Positions 22,540 through 34,319 are shown, counted from the stretch's first letter. The stretch: 64,000 nt of DNA from Hysterangium stoloniferum (GCA_015178975.1 WHVD01000116.1:62001-126000), one strand, 5' to 3'. The notes: a model not told the origin generated them from the sequence alone. Translations and numbers: made by a program.

Positions 22540-24726
22540 AGATATAGGTGATCTTGCAGAATTCCTGACTCAGCGTACATTAGACTTTGAAGAGACTGCA
22601 TCGAAGCATCGTTTGCATAAGCCACTGCCCCCAAATGATAGCCTTCTCAAAGGATATGAAGTGTGCGAGAAGACTCGGGCTTTGAAAAAGCAAAAAAGAG
22701 GAAATAATTAATATTAGATATTCACTTGCTCAGATCATCCTGGGCAAAAATAAACCTGTACAGGTTTGTATATTTAGTTGTATTTTTCATATTAAGATTA
22801 AATAATTGTCTGGTGACTGCAGATTTCACTACCAATGCAGAAAGAGCCTTTTGATGTACAGGATGATGCTAATGAAGTTATTGACAAAATCCTGTCAAAT
22901 GGGAAAAATTATTATGATCACTACAGTAACTGTGATATTAAATTGATATGGGACCGGTAAGGATATTATTTATACATGAAAAAACTGCACTAATTTATTG
23001 TGTAGGGAAAGAGTTATTTTCATTGTTGTAAATGGAACAAACTTGCAGGACCATAACTTTGTGGATGTTGATGTGATAAAAGCTTGGTGGGAAAAGCATT
23101 GGTGAATGGCGGACAGATCTAATAAATTGAGACTTCCTTTCAGTTAAAGATGTCAAGAAAAATGATCTCACACTTCAATTACGATTGCATGAAGATATGC
23201 CCATAGTGAGTCATTGTGATTGAATTGCAGTTACAGTTATATTTATATAAATCACAGATCAGTGACGAAGAGCTAAATACTAGTGGTAGAATGGATAATA
23301 ATAAGAAAATAACTAGAGCAAATGGTATTAGAAGCCTTAGCAAGCCTTGGAGCGAAGTGTAAGAATGCCTCTTCCGAAAAGGGTCAGTTTTGAATTTTTA
23401 CATATATTTGTATATTTTATTATGCTTATAAATTAATCTAAAGAAGCAGGTACAATGGATAATACATGGCCTAACAAACATTATATCAGTGCATATATTA
23501 GCCGCTATGCAACTGTAAATGTGGTATACATGGCCTATAAATTCCAAAGGATTAAAGTATCAGTCAATCCATGTACTTGTGACATTGAGATTACAGAAAG
23601 TGACGACATGGAGACAGTTCTTGTACAGAAGAATTGGCGAGAGCACATAGGATGTGGTGGACGGAGGGGTGGATATTTGGGCTATGGACTTTATAAATAT
23701 GCTTTTGAGGTATGCTTAAATCATACATATCATGTGGTGTGATATATAACAGTTTCTTTCATTCACAGGGAAAAATCCAAGAAAAAGATTTTACACTCTT
23801 CGAGTGGAAGGAAGTTTGTTGCCAGTTCAACAAGGAGAATTTCAACAAGTTGGGATCAGAATTGGTACTTTTAGCCTGGGGTGAATACTTTGCTGAGTCG
23901 TTCAATGAACGGATTAGATCTAGCGGTGTCAAAAATATACCTAGTGAGTTAAATTCTCAACAATAATAAATTAAGATTAATCTTTAATGGTTTAAATTAC
24001 AATCTTTAATGGTTTAAATTACAGTGCTTAGGTGGAATACAAAGGATACTTTCATTGGGAAATTGGTAGATGAAGTAAAAGACGCTACAGATTCATCTCA
24101 AAATTCTAGCCCGGTTGAGCCCAGTATATGATGGAATGCATTCCTGGCAGCACCATTGCTACCCAAGCCAACACGAGAGGCCAAATTCTCTGGGAATGAA
24201 CAGGCTGGAAGTAACACAGATAGGCTTGGGATGTGGCTTGGGATGTGTGTTGATGCTTTTGCCCATCACACTGTGATTGATTCTGTTGGTGAGTTTTTAT
24301 TTGCTGACTTGCAAGGTAAGTCCTAATGTAATTTGAAATGATTGTTATTCACCGCTGAATTTGTAGGATTTATCTATGGAAATAATACGGTGGTCCTATT
24401 TGACCCTCAAGCACACAGGTACATATTTTCCGATAGTCTTATCAATAGATATACTAATATGATTCTGAAGTTTTGATCAAACAAGTGGTCCATGGGATAA
24501 AGGTGCGCATGCTATCCAGAATTTCCTCAATACACACAAATGCAATGATATTTGTCATAGCATTGGGCTTGATAATATCCGTGTCAAAGTCCCTCCTCCC
24601 CAGAAAAGGGATATGGATTGTCATAGAGTTGGTACAACATGCCCTCAAGGCTCATCTACCTTCGAAAAGCTTATCTCCCCTGTGTATGAGGAAGCTGCGC
24701 AACAGGCAGCCATTGATCTTGATTGA
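22540..24726 (+). pseudogene. Alpha-kinase (MHCK/EF2K family) gene inside the TIR element, one premature stop
   Basis: Alpha-kinases are atypical Ser/Thr kinases. Upstream exons give an uncharacterised N-terminus (EFLTQRTLDFEETASKHRLH at about 22560). The kinase exons are 23449-23709, 23769-23943, 24025-24315, 24367-24418 and 24486-24726, with clean GT..AG introns and matching phases. Blocks seen: GGRRGGYLGYGLYKYAFEGKI (N-lobe), LVLLAWGEYFAESFNERI, MLRWNTKDTFIGKLVDE, AAPLLPKPTREAKFSGN-type residues, then FAHHTVIDSVGEFLFADLQG with the diagnostic DLQG, and VVLFDPQAH. The last exon ends with the zinc module HSGPWDKGAHAIQNFL, HKCNDICHSIGL. A TGA at 24129-24131 (before WNAF, probably from CGA) interrupts it, so this copy is likely inactive. 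N-terminal exon borders are uncertain. Confidence 0.8.
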
Positions 24727-24845
24727 TTGAACAGAATTTTAGCTATTTTCTTGATCTTCAAAGCATAAAACTTAACTCCCATTTACAACATCTATTAGAA
24801 TATGCATTTATAATAAAAGTAGTTTTGATTTTTTCTTTTTAATAA

Positions 24846-26283
24846 TTACATGTGTGGCAACATTGCCTCAAAAACGGCCCAGACATTGTGCAGATTTAAC
24901 TCATTGACATGTAATGTCTCATATACTTTGGCCGCATGCTTTTCATATTCAACACTCACAAACCGCAAAAGGTTCTCCCCTCCTAGCTCTTCCTTCAACC
25001 GACAGACTATATCCCGATCTACAGGGTGCAAGAGATTGTCAGCACCAAGATCTTTATATGTAGCGAGTGCAACGTTAGGTGACATCCCAGATGGCAGAAT
25101 CTTACGCTTGTCCTTCCGAACCCGATGGTTATTAAACTGGTCCCGTAACTGGTCCAGCTCCTGTTGAATGAGCTTTGGCCATAACCAGCATACCAATTCA
25201 CTGTGATGTATCAGTACTAATAGTAAGATTATGAAGGGGAAATGACTTACTGGTGGTGTACATTCATTGGATTATAAATGGGAATGATCAAACATCAGTA
25301 GAAAAGTATAAGATATATATAGATATTACGGTACCTTAAAGCATTTGCGATACCAAACACTCTGCCAGTCTCACTCCCACAGTCTGTTGTTGTCTGAACA
25401 GGCATACCTGTATTCACTCAGTACCAGGAAGGTCAAAAGGCAAAAGACTTACTGCCCATCTTCTCAATCAAGCTTAGATATAAATATGCGATGGCTATCT
25501 TCAAGCGATTGTTTGGGAGCACCCAAATCCCCAACCATGCCCCTGACCATACGTCTCGTATTGCCCAAAGTGGGAAACCGATTGCCGCTAGTTTATCATG
25601 ACCATCCCCACTCCATTCTTGATGAGGGCCTAACAGGATGAGCGGCGAACGGTTTATTTTTCTCATGCCAGGTTGTCTAATCACAAAGCCGGCTGGGTCT
25701 TGAAGTCGCATAGTTGATGTAACAAAACTCCTAAGAATAGTTATCAATTAAAAACATGAAGTGAATCGCAATATATGTACTTACCTTGTCAAGTTAATCC
25801 CAGTCCTTGCAGCCATTGCTTCCTTCACCACCCGTGGTCCTTGTTGACTTGTAGGATCCTGAGCCATTTGGTCGAGAACAAGCTGCTGCTTCACAGTATT
25901 CGGAAGATGCTTTGTTGTAGCCACACTACCTTGTAAGCCAAGCTGAGTATGACAGCGAGCAATAGTTGCTTCACTAATAAAAGTAAAAACTGAGGATCAA
26001 AAATATAGAGCATGAAAGAAATAGACATACCTTATCTGGATCCCATACTCTGCAAGAAATAGCTTGCTGAGTTCTTTACGGTTGGTAATGCCACGTCGGT
26101 GGTATTCAATAATACATTGCTTTATGTTTTCATCGTCAGAGGATGCTATGAGTAGTTATTTGAAAGAAAAAAATTAACAGTGATTATATCACAAAGACAG
26201 TGGAAGATAACTCACGGCAGTGCCTGTATTGATTGGATCCCATAGGATTGCAATTGTAGTGCATGCTAGGCTGAGATTGCATA
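24846..26283 (-). pseudogene. DDE integrase-core (rve-type) transposase gene of the TIR element
   Basis: Exons on the minus strand are: a short first exon near 26283-26216, then 26145-26031, 25973-25785, 25730-25453, 25407-25335 and 25200-24846. Introns have GT..AG and phases that join well (IQI|SEATIARCH, LTR|SFVTSTM, MGS|MPVQTTTDCGSE). The order is an HTH-like start (CIIEYHRRGITNRKELSKL), a second HTH (TIARCHTQLGLQGS), LVLDQMAQDP, and then the catalytic core: GPHQEWSGDGHDKL with the first Asp, TTTDCGSETGRV with the second Asp, and the C-terminal ELVCWLWPKLIQQELDQLR. In this mushroom family 60-70 residues with the catalytic Glu normally lie between ANALR and the WLWPKLI block. Here they are replaced by an intron-like 134-base gap. 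The copy is probably inactive. It shares only the element, not a promoter, with the kinase. Confidence 0.82.
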
Positions 26284-26319
26284 GATTCGGTATCTGGCAT
26301 CACCAGTGATATTGAGCAG

Positions 26320-26540
26320 CGGCAATGATGATAGTGAGCAGCGGTGGAGATGATAGTGAGGGGCCACGATGGCAATATTGGACAGCGGCAGTGATGGTGC
26401 AGCAGTGGAGATGATAGTAATGGGCCACAATGGCAATATTGGATGGTGGCAGTAATGATAGTGAGCAGCGGTGGAGATGATAGTGAGGGGCCACAACGGC
26501 AATAGTGGACAGTGGCAGCGAGAGCGACAATGATAGTGAG
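26320..26540. repeat. 62-66-bp minisatellite near the right end of the TIR element
   Basis: Three to four units of GAGCAGCGGTGGAGATGATA, followed by GTGAGGGGCCACRAYGGCAA, start at about 26336, 26398 and 26463. They lie between the right TIR and the first exon of the transposase gene. Confidence 0.85.
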
Positions 26541-26703
26541 TGACGATGAGGAGCAATAGTTGTGAAGACTTCCCCAAAACGGGCAGTTAGGGCTGACCGT
26601 AACATAGCTGACACATCTGCTTGGCACTCTTGAAACGCTAATCTCGAACCACAAATTCAAAATTCAAAAGAGAAAATAGACCTGATACAGTTGGGACACC
26701 GTA

Positions 26704-27225
26704 GTAAGGGGAGAGTGTTAGCTCTCCATGTGTGCATGGGAAGACTCACCGCTCGGGAGGGCAGGCATTCATGATGCATTTACAGCTCTCGTTTTGTGCA
26801 ATCCGAAACTATGACAAAATACTACACACAGAGGAAGTAACATTACTACCATTACCTAAAGTAAGAGGGTAGGGTGGGTGGGTAAAACTAAATTGTAAAG
26901 AATGTAGAGAAAACTCAGATGAAGAATTGCGAAACAAGAACGGACAGTGTATCAATGACGTTGTCATACAGGGAGAAAAGGCGTGAGAGTCCTATATACA
27001 CTCAGCTGAACATTGAGTGCCAAACTAATCCCGGCAGGCTAGGGATCATGTGGCACTTGACACTAAAACCCCAGTATCACCAAGTGATAGTTCCCCAGTC
27101 AAAAAACTGGCAAAATATTTCTGCTGTGAAAGCTGGCTCTCTGAGATGGACTCTGATGAACATGGGGAGCTAGAGTACTCCACCTGGCAGGTATGATTTT
27201 AGTCATACTGACACTATTGCATGGT
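26704..27225. other. No gene recognised
   Basis: Flanking sequence right of the TIR element. No supported feature is seen. Confidence 0.4.
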
Positions 27226-27312
27226 TTGCAACTTTTTGCAACTTTTTGCAACTTTGCGACTTTGTGTGACATTTTGTGACTTTCTGGGACTTTGCAACTT
27301 TTTGTACTTTGT
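27226..27312. repeat. Short minisatellite (GCAACTTTTTGCAACTTTGCGAC)
   Basis: GCAACTTTTT and GACTTTGTGTGAC units match the reverse complement of the array at 21610-22020. The array directly precedes the second copy of the GC-rich gene. Confidence 0.85.
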
Positions 27313-27317
27313 GACCA

Positions 27318-27962
27318 ACTCCAAGTACCCCGATACATCTACCGCCCCCGCCCCAACAACAGCTGCAAGAAGCGCTGCACCGATGCCTCGCCCTACGACA
27401 CCTCCATCTCACCGCACGACTTCCCCGCCGATGAGTTCAGCAGCGTCTCCCCCGTCGATAGCACACCCTACCGCCTCCCCTATGGGCTCGCCACGGCCTA
27501 CTACTCCAGCAGCAGCCACTACGCCGATGCCGTGCCCGCACTGAACAGGCCCGCCATCCACGCGGACCCCGACAACCACTTCCCCCCCGCCGCGACATGG
27601 CACCCCGCCTTTCCCAAGCTGGGGCACACGCATGGCGGTCACCGGCCCCACGGGCCGCAAGGAAACGGGTACGGGCCGCAAGGACACGGGTATGGGCCGC
27701 ACGGCCATGGACAGGGACATGGGCACGGGCCACACGGTGGTGGCAGTGATGGACATGGACACGGGAACGGGCCTACGACACACTGCATGCAATCGCACAC
27801 GGCGGCGCGCACCCCCATACCACGTGCAGAACTGGTCTGACAAGACCAGCTCGAGCGCAGACTTTGGGGGCTTCCCGCCTGGGCTTGGTAGTGGCGCCGT
27901 GGGGAACGGCGGGAGCAGATATGGCAGGAGCGGTGGCAGTGGTGTGGGGAACAGGAGTTCTG
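27318..27962 (+). pseudogene. Partial second copy of the GC-rich His/Gly-rich gene
   Basis: From about 27330 the sequence encodes IYRPRPNNSCKKRCTDASPY, DEFSSVSPVDSTPYRLPYGL, ATAYYSSSSHYADAVPAL, a GPHGHGQGHGHG tract and an end in TPIPRAELV. It aligns in frame with the gene at 20292-21182 but lacks its first about 110 residues and its downstream part. Homology stops abruptly at about 27962. It lies in the opposite orientation to the first copy and 6.5 kb away. Composition and the adjoining minisatellite are shared with that copy. Confidence 0.6.
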
Positions 27963-28189
27963 TAAGGGCGACTCTCTAGACCACACTGACTTGCACTACA
28001 ACTGAGTTGGGGCACTAGCAGAGGGAATCCGAAGAGAAAAGTCTAAGGAATCCTCGGCTAGCGAGTGACTAACTAAAGGTGCAGCTGAGTTTGAAAATGT
28101 GATCTGGAGGTGGGTGATAACGATGGATCTCATGCAATATCATTTTGGGCTTACACGTACCCTAGATACATTCTTCTCTTCCTGATTGT

Positions 28190-28620
28190 CTAGGGGCAAC
28201 CTTTCCGGAATTCATACATTACGATGCCGCTTATGACCCTAAATATGGAATACAACATCGTTTAATGCCGACTAAAGAGTGCTGGCCATTGGAGGATGAA
28301 ACTGCTACCTTAAGAAATTTGTTTTGAAAAGTAAGCTGAGTTGTTTAAGCATACACATGTAGGCTACTAGCGCATTATCATCCGACTTCGTGCGGGCCCT
28401 GTACACAGGGAAATGGTTGTGTCGGCTTTCTGAACTTGTGTCATGTAGTACTTCGTCTACAGAAGGAATGCAGGCTTTGTTTAAGTGGGAACAGGAAATG
28501 ACACAAAGAAGGGCACCAAAAAATTGAACACGATCCTCGGTCTTCCTATCAGGCTGGCTATGGGATTTATTATTTGATGTTCGGAGCTGCATTCCCTCAC
28601 TTGAATTCTGTATCTAATTT
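28190..28620 (+). pseudogene. Unidentified gene fragment
   Basis: The frame ATFPEFIHYDAAYDPKYGIQ continues as HRLMPTKECWPLED from 28200 to 28330. After a noncoding-like gap, QAGYGIYYLMFGAAFPHLN appears at 28545-28605. An acceptor-like CTAG precedes the first part. The composition looks like real protein, but I recognise no family and the exon joins are not proved. Confidence 0.3.
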
Positions 28621-28679
28621 TTTTTTTTTCATTTGCAAACATTTCTTAGATACACGAGTTTTGCTTCCACCTCGCCCAA

Positions 28680-28815
28680 TTATCACCCATTTAGATTTGA
28701 AGCACAGATGGCACATGACTTCCTTGTGAGATATGTCTGTCATTTCTGGAAAGATGTGCCTTACTGAAATTGCACATTGCACCATTCTCCGAAACACTAA
28801 GAGGTGGCCAGACAA
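28680..28815 (-). repeat. Dispersed coding-like repeat, copy 2
   Basis: Minus-strand reading is RRMVQCAISVRHIFPEMTDI then SHKEVMCHLC. It is homologous to 17265-17375. It borders the unidentified fragment at 28190-28620. Confidence 0.6.
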
Positions 28816-29232
28816 TAATGCATGTGTTGCCAGGTGGATATGAGTGACCGATATATGTAGTTGTGGTATGACTATATTTTTATTTATTCACCCTTTCGTT
28901 TGAAATTCCGACCCTATGTTACTAATCCTATTGGCTTCAGGAACAGTTGAAATCTTGGTATTGAGGTCCTGTTCAGGAAGGTGATCAATAAAGGTTGTGT
29001 TGCCAAAATGGCAGCATGCTCACGATTCTTCTGAGATGAGACCCTCAAGTATTCATATACATAACATAGATAATATACTTATCCAAATACGTGACCCTTG
29101 TTTCGGGACAGCATGTCTGATCCCTTTCAGAGACAGTTGGAAACCCAAGGATGGGTGGGGAATAAGATGCGGGTATTGTAACCATTTAGATCGTTGAAAT
29201 TGTTTACTTCTGTACAGTGTGTCATCCAGTGA

Positions 29233-29673
29233 TGTTGTATGATTTACCGGAACAATGTGTGTTAAAGTTAATTGCGGAATTGTAAATACAACTCTCAGTG
29301 AATGATAGATCTTCCTCAGATATGTAATGTTATATACTTAAATATATCTGAAATAATAATCAGTAAACTACTACTGTGAAGTAAGGGATATACATATGCA
29401 TATTGATCAGTGCATGATACACCTTCCCTGAGAGGCTACACAGTCAGTTGTCATTCCACATGAAGTATTTATAACTGGTCTCAACTGTCCACCATGTAGT
29501 TGTCTGAGTTTGATCACTAGAAGTGATCAGTCTGTGTTTGTGTCTGCATGGTAGTCCATTTGTCCATTAGAGTCACTAGTCTGTGGCCAAATCCCTTTCT
29601 ATTCCAATCATTCAAATACCTCAGTGTGTTACAGCTTTTGTAAAGTAGCTGATATCATCCAAATACTTCAACA
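29233..29673 (-). mobile_element. Copia 3' LTR
   Basis: On the minus strand it begins TGTTGAAGTATTTGG right after the purine tract TTAAGGGAGGG and can end at CATACAACA (29233). Its length of 441 bp is usual for copia LTRs. The remnant coding sequence upstream on the same strand supports the assignment. Confidence 0.75.
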
Positions 29674-29689
29674 CCCTCCCTTAAGTGGA

Positions 29690-30125
29690 ACACAGTCCAG
29701 CCAGATAAGAGAAATATTTGACCTTTGATCAAATCAGTGTCTTTATGAATATATCAGTGGGACCTTTGTTGGTATATATAGAGTGGATTGAAATAAGCTG
29801 TGTGAATCACATGATATCATACAGTATGTATATCTGCTTTATTTGAGTATGGTGTTCATCATTCTTGATGATTGAGATTGCACACTGGTTATCACAGTCA
29901 ACTGTGATCATGTGGGTGAGTTTAGCATCTATTGAGATGGTCTCATTGTAATCAGCTCCCTCTGGTTGTGAAAATCCTTGTGTGATGAACCTAGTTCTGT
30001 AGTTAGTATCTAATTGTGGGACTATACTTGGGAAGCATAATGATCCTACTATCAATAGCATTCACATTTTTTGGTGACTCTATAAGTTTCCAAGTGCCAT
30101 GTTTCACCTCTTCAATATAAATTGG
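29690..30125 (-). pseudogene. Copia polyprotein remnant with an internal deletion
   Basis: From high to low coordinates, the minus strand reads EVKHGTWKLIESPKNVNAI (start of the copia RT domain), then RFITQGFSQPEGADYNETIS. It then jumps directly to DCDNQCAISIIKNDEHHTQIK, the DNQSAI..NP..H.RTKHI box near the end of RNase H. About 350 codons between these are lost. The LTR at 29233-29673 follows directly. Confidence 0.8.
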
Positions 30126-30339
30126 TGGATTGCCAAGTTCTCACACTACTGGAGAGCTCTTGGACTCATACCACCACTACAATGGACTTTCCCATGGTCC
30201 CAAAGGTGAGCAACAAGGGAACGTTATAAGTTGCATCTGGGATATATATAGCTCTAACCTCCACAGAAAACCTCTACTCAATTCCAAATCACCTTCCCTC
30301 ATATTTTCACTATGACCCCAAAGCCCAAACAGCCTAACT

Positions 30340-31325
30340 ATGCCAACTCAAACCCAAGCCCACTTCCTACCACAAGATAAAGGAGATCCACTAACAATTC
30401 TCCCTGAAAAAGGAATTTCCAAAGACAATAAGAGAGACCTCAAAACTCTGACTGTGGCAATTTGGTCTATGTATTATCCCCCTTGGGATCAAACTATACA
30501 ATTAAAAAATCAGGTGCCAAACAACTAACGGCTATCCCTTACACATCACATCAAAACAGCCTGGTGGAAAAACAAGGCAGTAACTATCATCTTCCTCAAC
30601 ATCACCAATGTGTTCCCAAATGCAGTGACAGACCATCTACTGCTAAATGTGAAGAAGCTTAGGTACTGATTAGAAATAATCAACTTCTACCATGCTCTAC
30701 TCTCAGACTATAGTATCTACCTCAGCTTCAACAACTTTGTCTTGGCCACCATTAACATTGACAATGGCCTCAGCCAAGGTGAAATGCCATCCATGATACT
30801 CTACCTCATCTACAACTATAGTCTAGTACTCATCCCACAAGGACCAAATGAGAATGGTGGAGCCTTCAGTTCCAACCAGCTCATCAAATGCATTGAACAT
30901 GTACATCTATGGGGAGTCATTATTGACCAAAACCTATGATGGTATCACCATGTTGAGAAAGCAGTGGCAGCAGGCACCAAACTACTTCTAATGCTAAATC
31001 AACTCCCCAGACCCTCATTTGGTCTAATACATACATTACCTATACACCTCCATGATACAACCAAATATTGAGTATGGACTACCCATCCCAATCAGGAAAG
31101 GCAACACTTGAAACACTGAATCAGTTGGCTATACAAAACACATAGAAAAGATATAGAGACTTGTCTGTAAGCTAATAACTAGACCCTTCAGATGCACCAT
31201 GACTGATTTCACAGAAGTCCATGCCTTTATGCCACCAGTCCAGATACATCTTGAAGAGACCTGCCATTATATAGCCCTACCTATGTTTGGCCACCCTCCC
31301 ATCAGCCACATTTTGTTAACTGAAA
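30340..31325 (+). pseudogene. LINE (non-LTR retrotransposon) reverse transcriptase remnant
   Basis: The coding trace contains FLNITNVFPNAVTDHLLLNV (RT motif with the first Asp lost), INIDNGLSQGEMPSMILYLI (GLPQGSPLSP-like RT block), and a C-terminal trace WGVIIDQNL..HVEKAVAAGTK, TMTDFTEVHAF, as in basidiomycete LINEs where LGVxxDxxLxWxxHIE is followed by an ITG..RTTxxxxLxxxAxLxP block. The YADD box is not seen. Stops and frameshifts are frequent, and endonuclease motifs are absent. The dead copy ends at repeat R (31331). Confidence 0.7.
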
Positions 31326-31330
31326 AAAAT

Positions 31331-31449
31331 TTGAATATTTTGAGTTTTAGTAGGTTTTTCTGAGGCTAAAATTGTATTCTGAACACCCTAAAAATTTGCA
31401 TCAGGAAATTCTGAGGAAGTATTGTTGGAAATAGCCTATTTTTTATGGA
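31331..31449 (+). repeat. Repeat R, partial copy
   Basis: It matches the middle 120 bases of the 282-bp repeat at 18063, through GAGTTTTAGTAGGTTTTTCT and TTGTTGGAAATAGCCTATT. Confidence 0.85.
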
Positions 31450-32780
31450 TATAATGTATTGACTGTCAAAGTACAATACAAATGTGTATAAAGTAGTAGT
31501 GCTGTCAGAAACTGTACAGTTGCCAGGGGTTACTAGAATAAAGGAAAGTGGAATTGACCTTAACAGAAAAGTCCCCAGTGAAGTAAACTAGATAAATTAA
31601 AGTAAAGATAAGAGATGGTTCATAAGAAGAGATAGAAGAATGTGAGGAGTGTAATTGTTGATAAGTGAGTTTGGAAAATGAACTCTAAACTTTGACTGTA
31701 AAAGTACAGAGCTAAGAGTAAGATGCTCAGGTTCAAGTATGGCCATTTGAAATGGCTGAGATGATACCCCAATCATGGCTTGCAGTGGACACTCAAAGAA
31801 GAGCAGTAAGGAGGATAGAGGGAGTGGGGAACCCCACCTCCATTATCTCATCAGAAGGATAGAAATGGACTGATTTTCCAGATACTAACATTAGCAATAA
31901 TAGAATGCCCTGTGTCATAATGGTTGGTAACAAGAGTCAGAAGAAAAAGAAAGTAGCCACATTCTACAATTGGGAGCTCATCAGAAGGATTAAACTCTAA
32001 GAGATTACCCTAACATGAGGGGATGGAAATGAGCTATCCCCAAGGCTTATCCATAGTGTGGTCCCATCAAGCAAGAAGACCTATATCCAATGAGGCTGGT
32101 AGGCTCTTCATCTGACTCAGATGAGAGTGATACATATGTATTGTAAATACAATGATGTAATGTATTACAACCCAGTTCAAATATTCACTTTGGATATGGT
32201 TTATTTTCTGTCTGACTTAATTTAACTTAGATTTCATTCCAGCTCTAGTCCTACTTTATGTATACTACATCTCTCTGGACCCAGACCTGTCCTTGGGTCC
32301 AAAAACACACTAAATCCCTGTCCATCTGAAATTAGGAAACTGACATTTCTGCATGGTAGCACATAAGCATAGTGTGCCCAAGCAGGGGCAAAGGCTAAGA
32401 TATCAGATCTAACCCCATTGTTAAGAACTAACTCAAGGGGGTTAGTATGTAAATAACTGGCAATGCCAGCTGGCTTAAGACAAGTAGATCAAGGCTTTAG
32501 GTTATCTATTGCACCCTCACACAGAATCCAGAAATCAATATCAAAGAGGTGAGTGGAAATGGAAATGGAATATGTATCCAAACTAAATAGATATCCAGAA
32601 TATATAGGACCCTTCAATGTGAGGTAACAGTATAAACAGACTCATATAGAAGGAATAGAAGAGCAATGTGCAATGGAACAACTGAATGTCAAAAGGTTAT
32701 ACCAAAGTAGACATTTGTTTTAAAACACTGCATATACACATTGTGGGCTGTTTTGTACTGTACTACCTTTGTTTTGTTTT
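31450..32780. other. No gene recognised
   Basis: No supported coding frame. The stretch near 31765-31790 (GATACCCCAATCATGGCTTG) resembles 51780-51800 (GATACCCCAATCACAACTTA), which suggests a diverged dispersed repeat. Confidence 0.4.
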
Positions 32781-32799
32781 GTCAAGGGGGGGGGCATTC

Positions 32800-33000
32800 A
32801 GTCGAGGTTTTGAATGAAACTCACCCAACACTTGATTGGACTTTTTACCACTGCTTTAGTAGGGATATGGAGACATATATTTGTATATTTTGTATACATA
32901 TGTGGCATTTTTTGGTTTATGGCTCTATTTTTGTATGTATGTATCTATGTATGGTCTGGCTGCAATTACAATTTGAAGATTAAAAAGTAGTGGTCCTGAT
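32800..33000 (+). repeat. Diverged repeat shared with 61790-61950
   Basis: Both places show GGATATGGA.ACATAT.TTTGTATATTTT followed by a TTTATGG.T..ATTTTTGTA stretch and TTACAATTTGAAGA or similar. Alignment by eye is loose but collinear over about 150 bases. The nature is unknown, possibly the tail of a retroelement LTR. Confidence 0.5.
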
Positions 33001-33328
33001 GTTTTAAAATCAATCAAGTCATGCACAATTGTTTCAAAAATAAAGATGGTCACACTGGTGGGTGACATGAAAAATATTCAGGTAGGTGTCCTAGAATTGA
33101 GCCAAGGCTCATGGTAAAGATATGATACTGTTATTTACTAAATACTTTATTGTCAACTTAGTGGGTAAGCCTTTCACTTATATATATCATAATATTTTCT
33201 AGAAGGAAGTAAATAATAGGTTTGGTGACAATATTTTTGAATGATGGATTATGGGCCTACCATTCATTACCATTTCTATTTTTCTATTTTCTTTCTATTT
33301 TTCCATCCATTTCATTAATTTCTAGCCA

Positions 33329-33938
33329 TTATATATTGTGTGAGTTCAAACACCACACATGATGCATGATATGGGTCAAATGTTTGGTGTTTAGACCACC
33401 AAGCAATTGAAACTCTACAGAGTGTTTTATAATCTGGTTCAACATCCTGAAAATGTCCTGAATATCAGGCAATTTCTTCCATTTACTCAAGTGCTCATTA
33501 TTATATAGATATACCAAGTGCCAGGTAATCAAATAGAGAGATGTCATACTTTCAATGGCAAACCTTTGATCTTTTGGTCTATTGGCATCAACTTGTCTAT
33601 GGTGTTGCAGCTGTTAAAATAAAATATAGAAGCTCCGAGTGAATTATAAGAGCAGTATATAAATTTCATTTGTGTATATATCTTCTAGTATGATTAGGCA
33701 AATGAATAAGTAGATACACACTGGGCTACTTATATATATCTGCTAAACAATAGAATACTAAATGGGGCAACAAACGAGATGGACCAAAGGGAATAAAGAA
33801 ACAATAATGCTTGTATTCCAACAATGGCATAGCCAGCTTGCCTAGAATGTGGATGCAGTTTGCTTCAGTTTGTTGGTTAATGCCATGGGACAGTAGGAGA
33901 CAATGCATTACTTGGAAATTGTAGGTGGTATTGACCAA
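33329..33938 (-). other. Possible decayed gene of unknown family
   Basis: Two minus-strand frames (33938-33726 and about 33620-33329) have protein-like composition: GKLAMPLLEYKHYCFFIPFG in the first, HLSKWKKLPDIQDIFRMLNQ in the second. They may be exons of one gene with an intron around 33640-33720. I recognise no family. Confidence 0.25.
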
Positions 33939-34319
33939 ATATACTTGTACATATGTTAAAAATAATGCTCACTCTAAACACAAGAAACAAGAATTATACC
34001 TCTATGTTAAACAGACCAGTGTCACTAAACCTACCATAGTGTTCGACATCCTGACATGAAGTCAACAGAATAAATACTACTACCTTCATTTTATTCACAG
34101 GTATGAATGAAATTAAATATGGGAATTTTGGTGTCAGCCAATGCTATCCTATTGCAATCCCAGACTAGCTTTGTCCCTGATTCTCAGCCCTCCAATTATA
34201 GCCCTTTCCAACCAGCTCTGCCATGTTTTGGGACTCTTTGTAATTCTTTGAACACATAAATACAAGTCTATTTTGTATTACATATATGAAAATCATTCCA
34301 TAATGCAAATTGATAGGTT

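Larger units (their letters stand above)
22088..26701. mobile_element. 4.6-kb TIR transposon carrying an alpha-kinase gene and a DDE integrase-core gene
   Basis: The left end starts CCGTGTCCCAACTGTATCAG and the right end is its reverse complement with one mismatch at the second base. Identity extends through GGTCTATTTTCT and then into AATTTTGAATTT. Dinucleotide TA flanks both ends (22086-22087 and 26702-26703). Between the TIRs are two convergent multi-exon genes whose stop codons are only about 120 bases apart. The transposase belongs to a fungal rve-type integrase-core family. Cargo and transposase inside one pair of TIRs is directly seen. Mobility as a unit is inferred. The copy is probably dead, because each gene carries a lesion. 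Confidence 0.8.
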
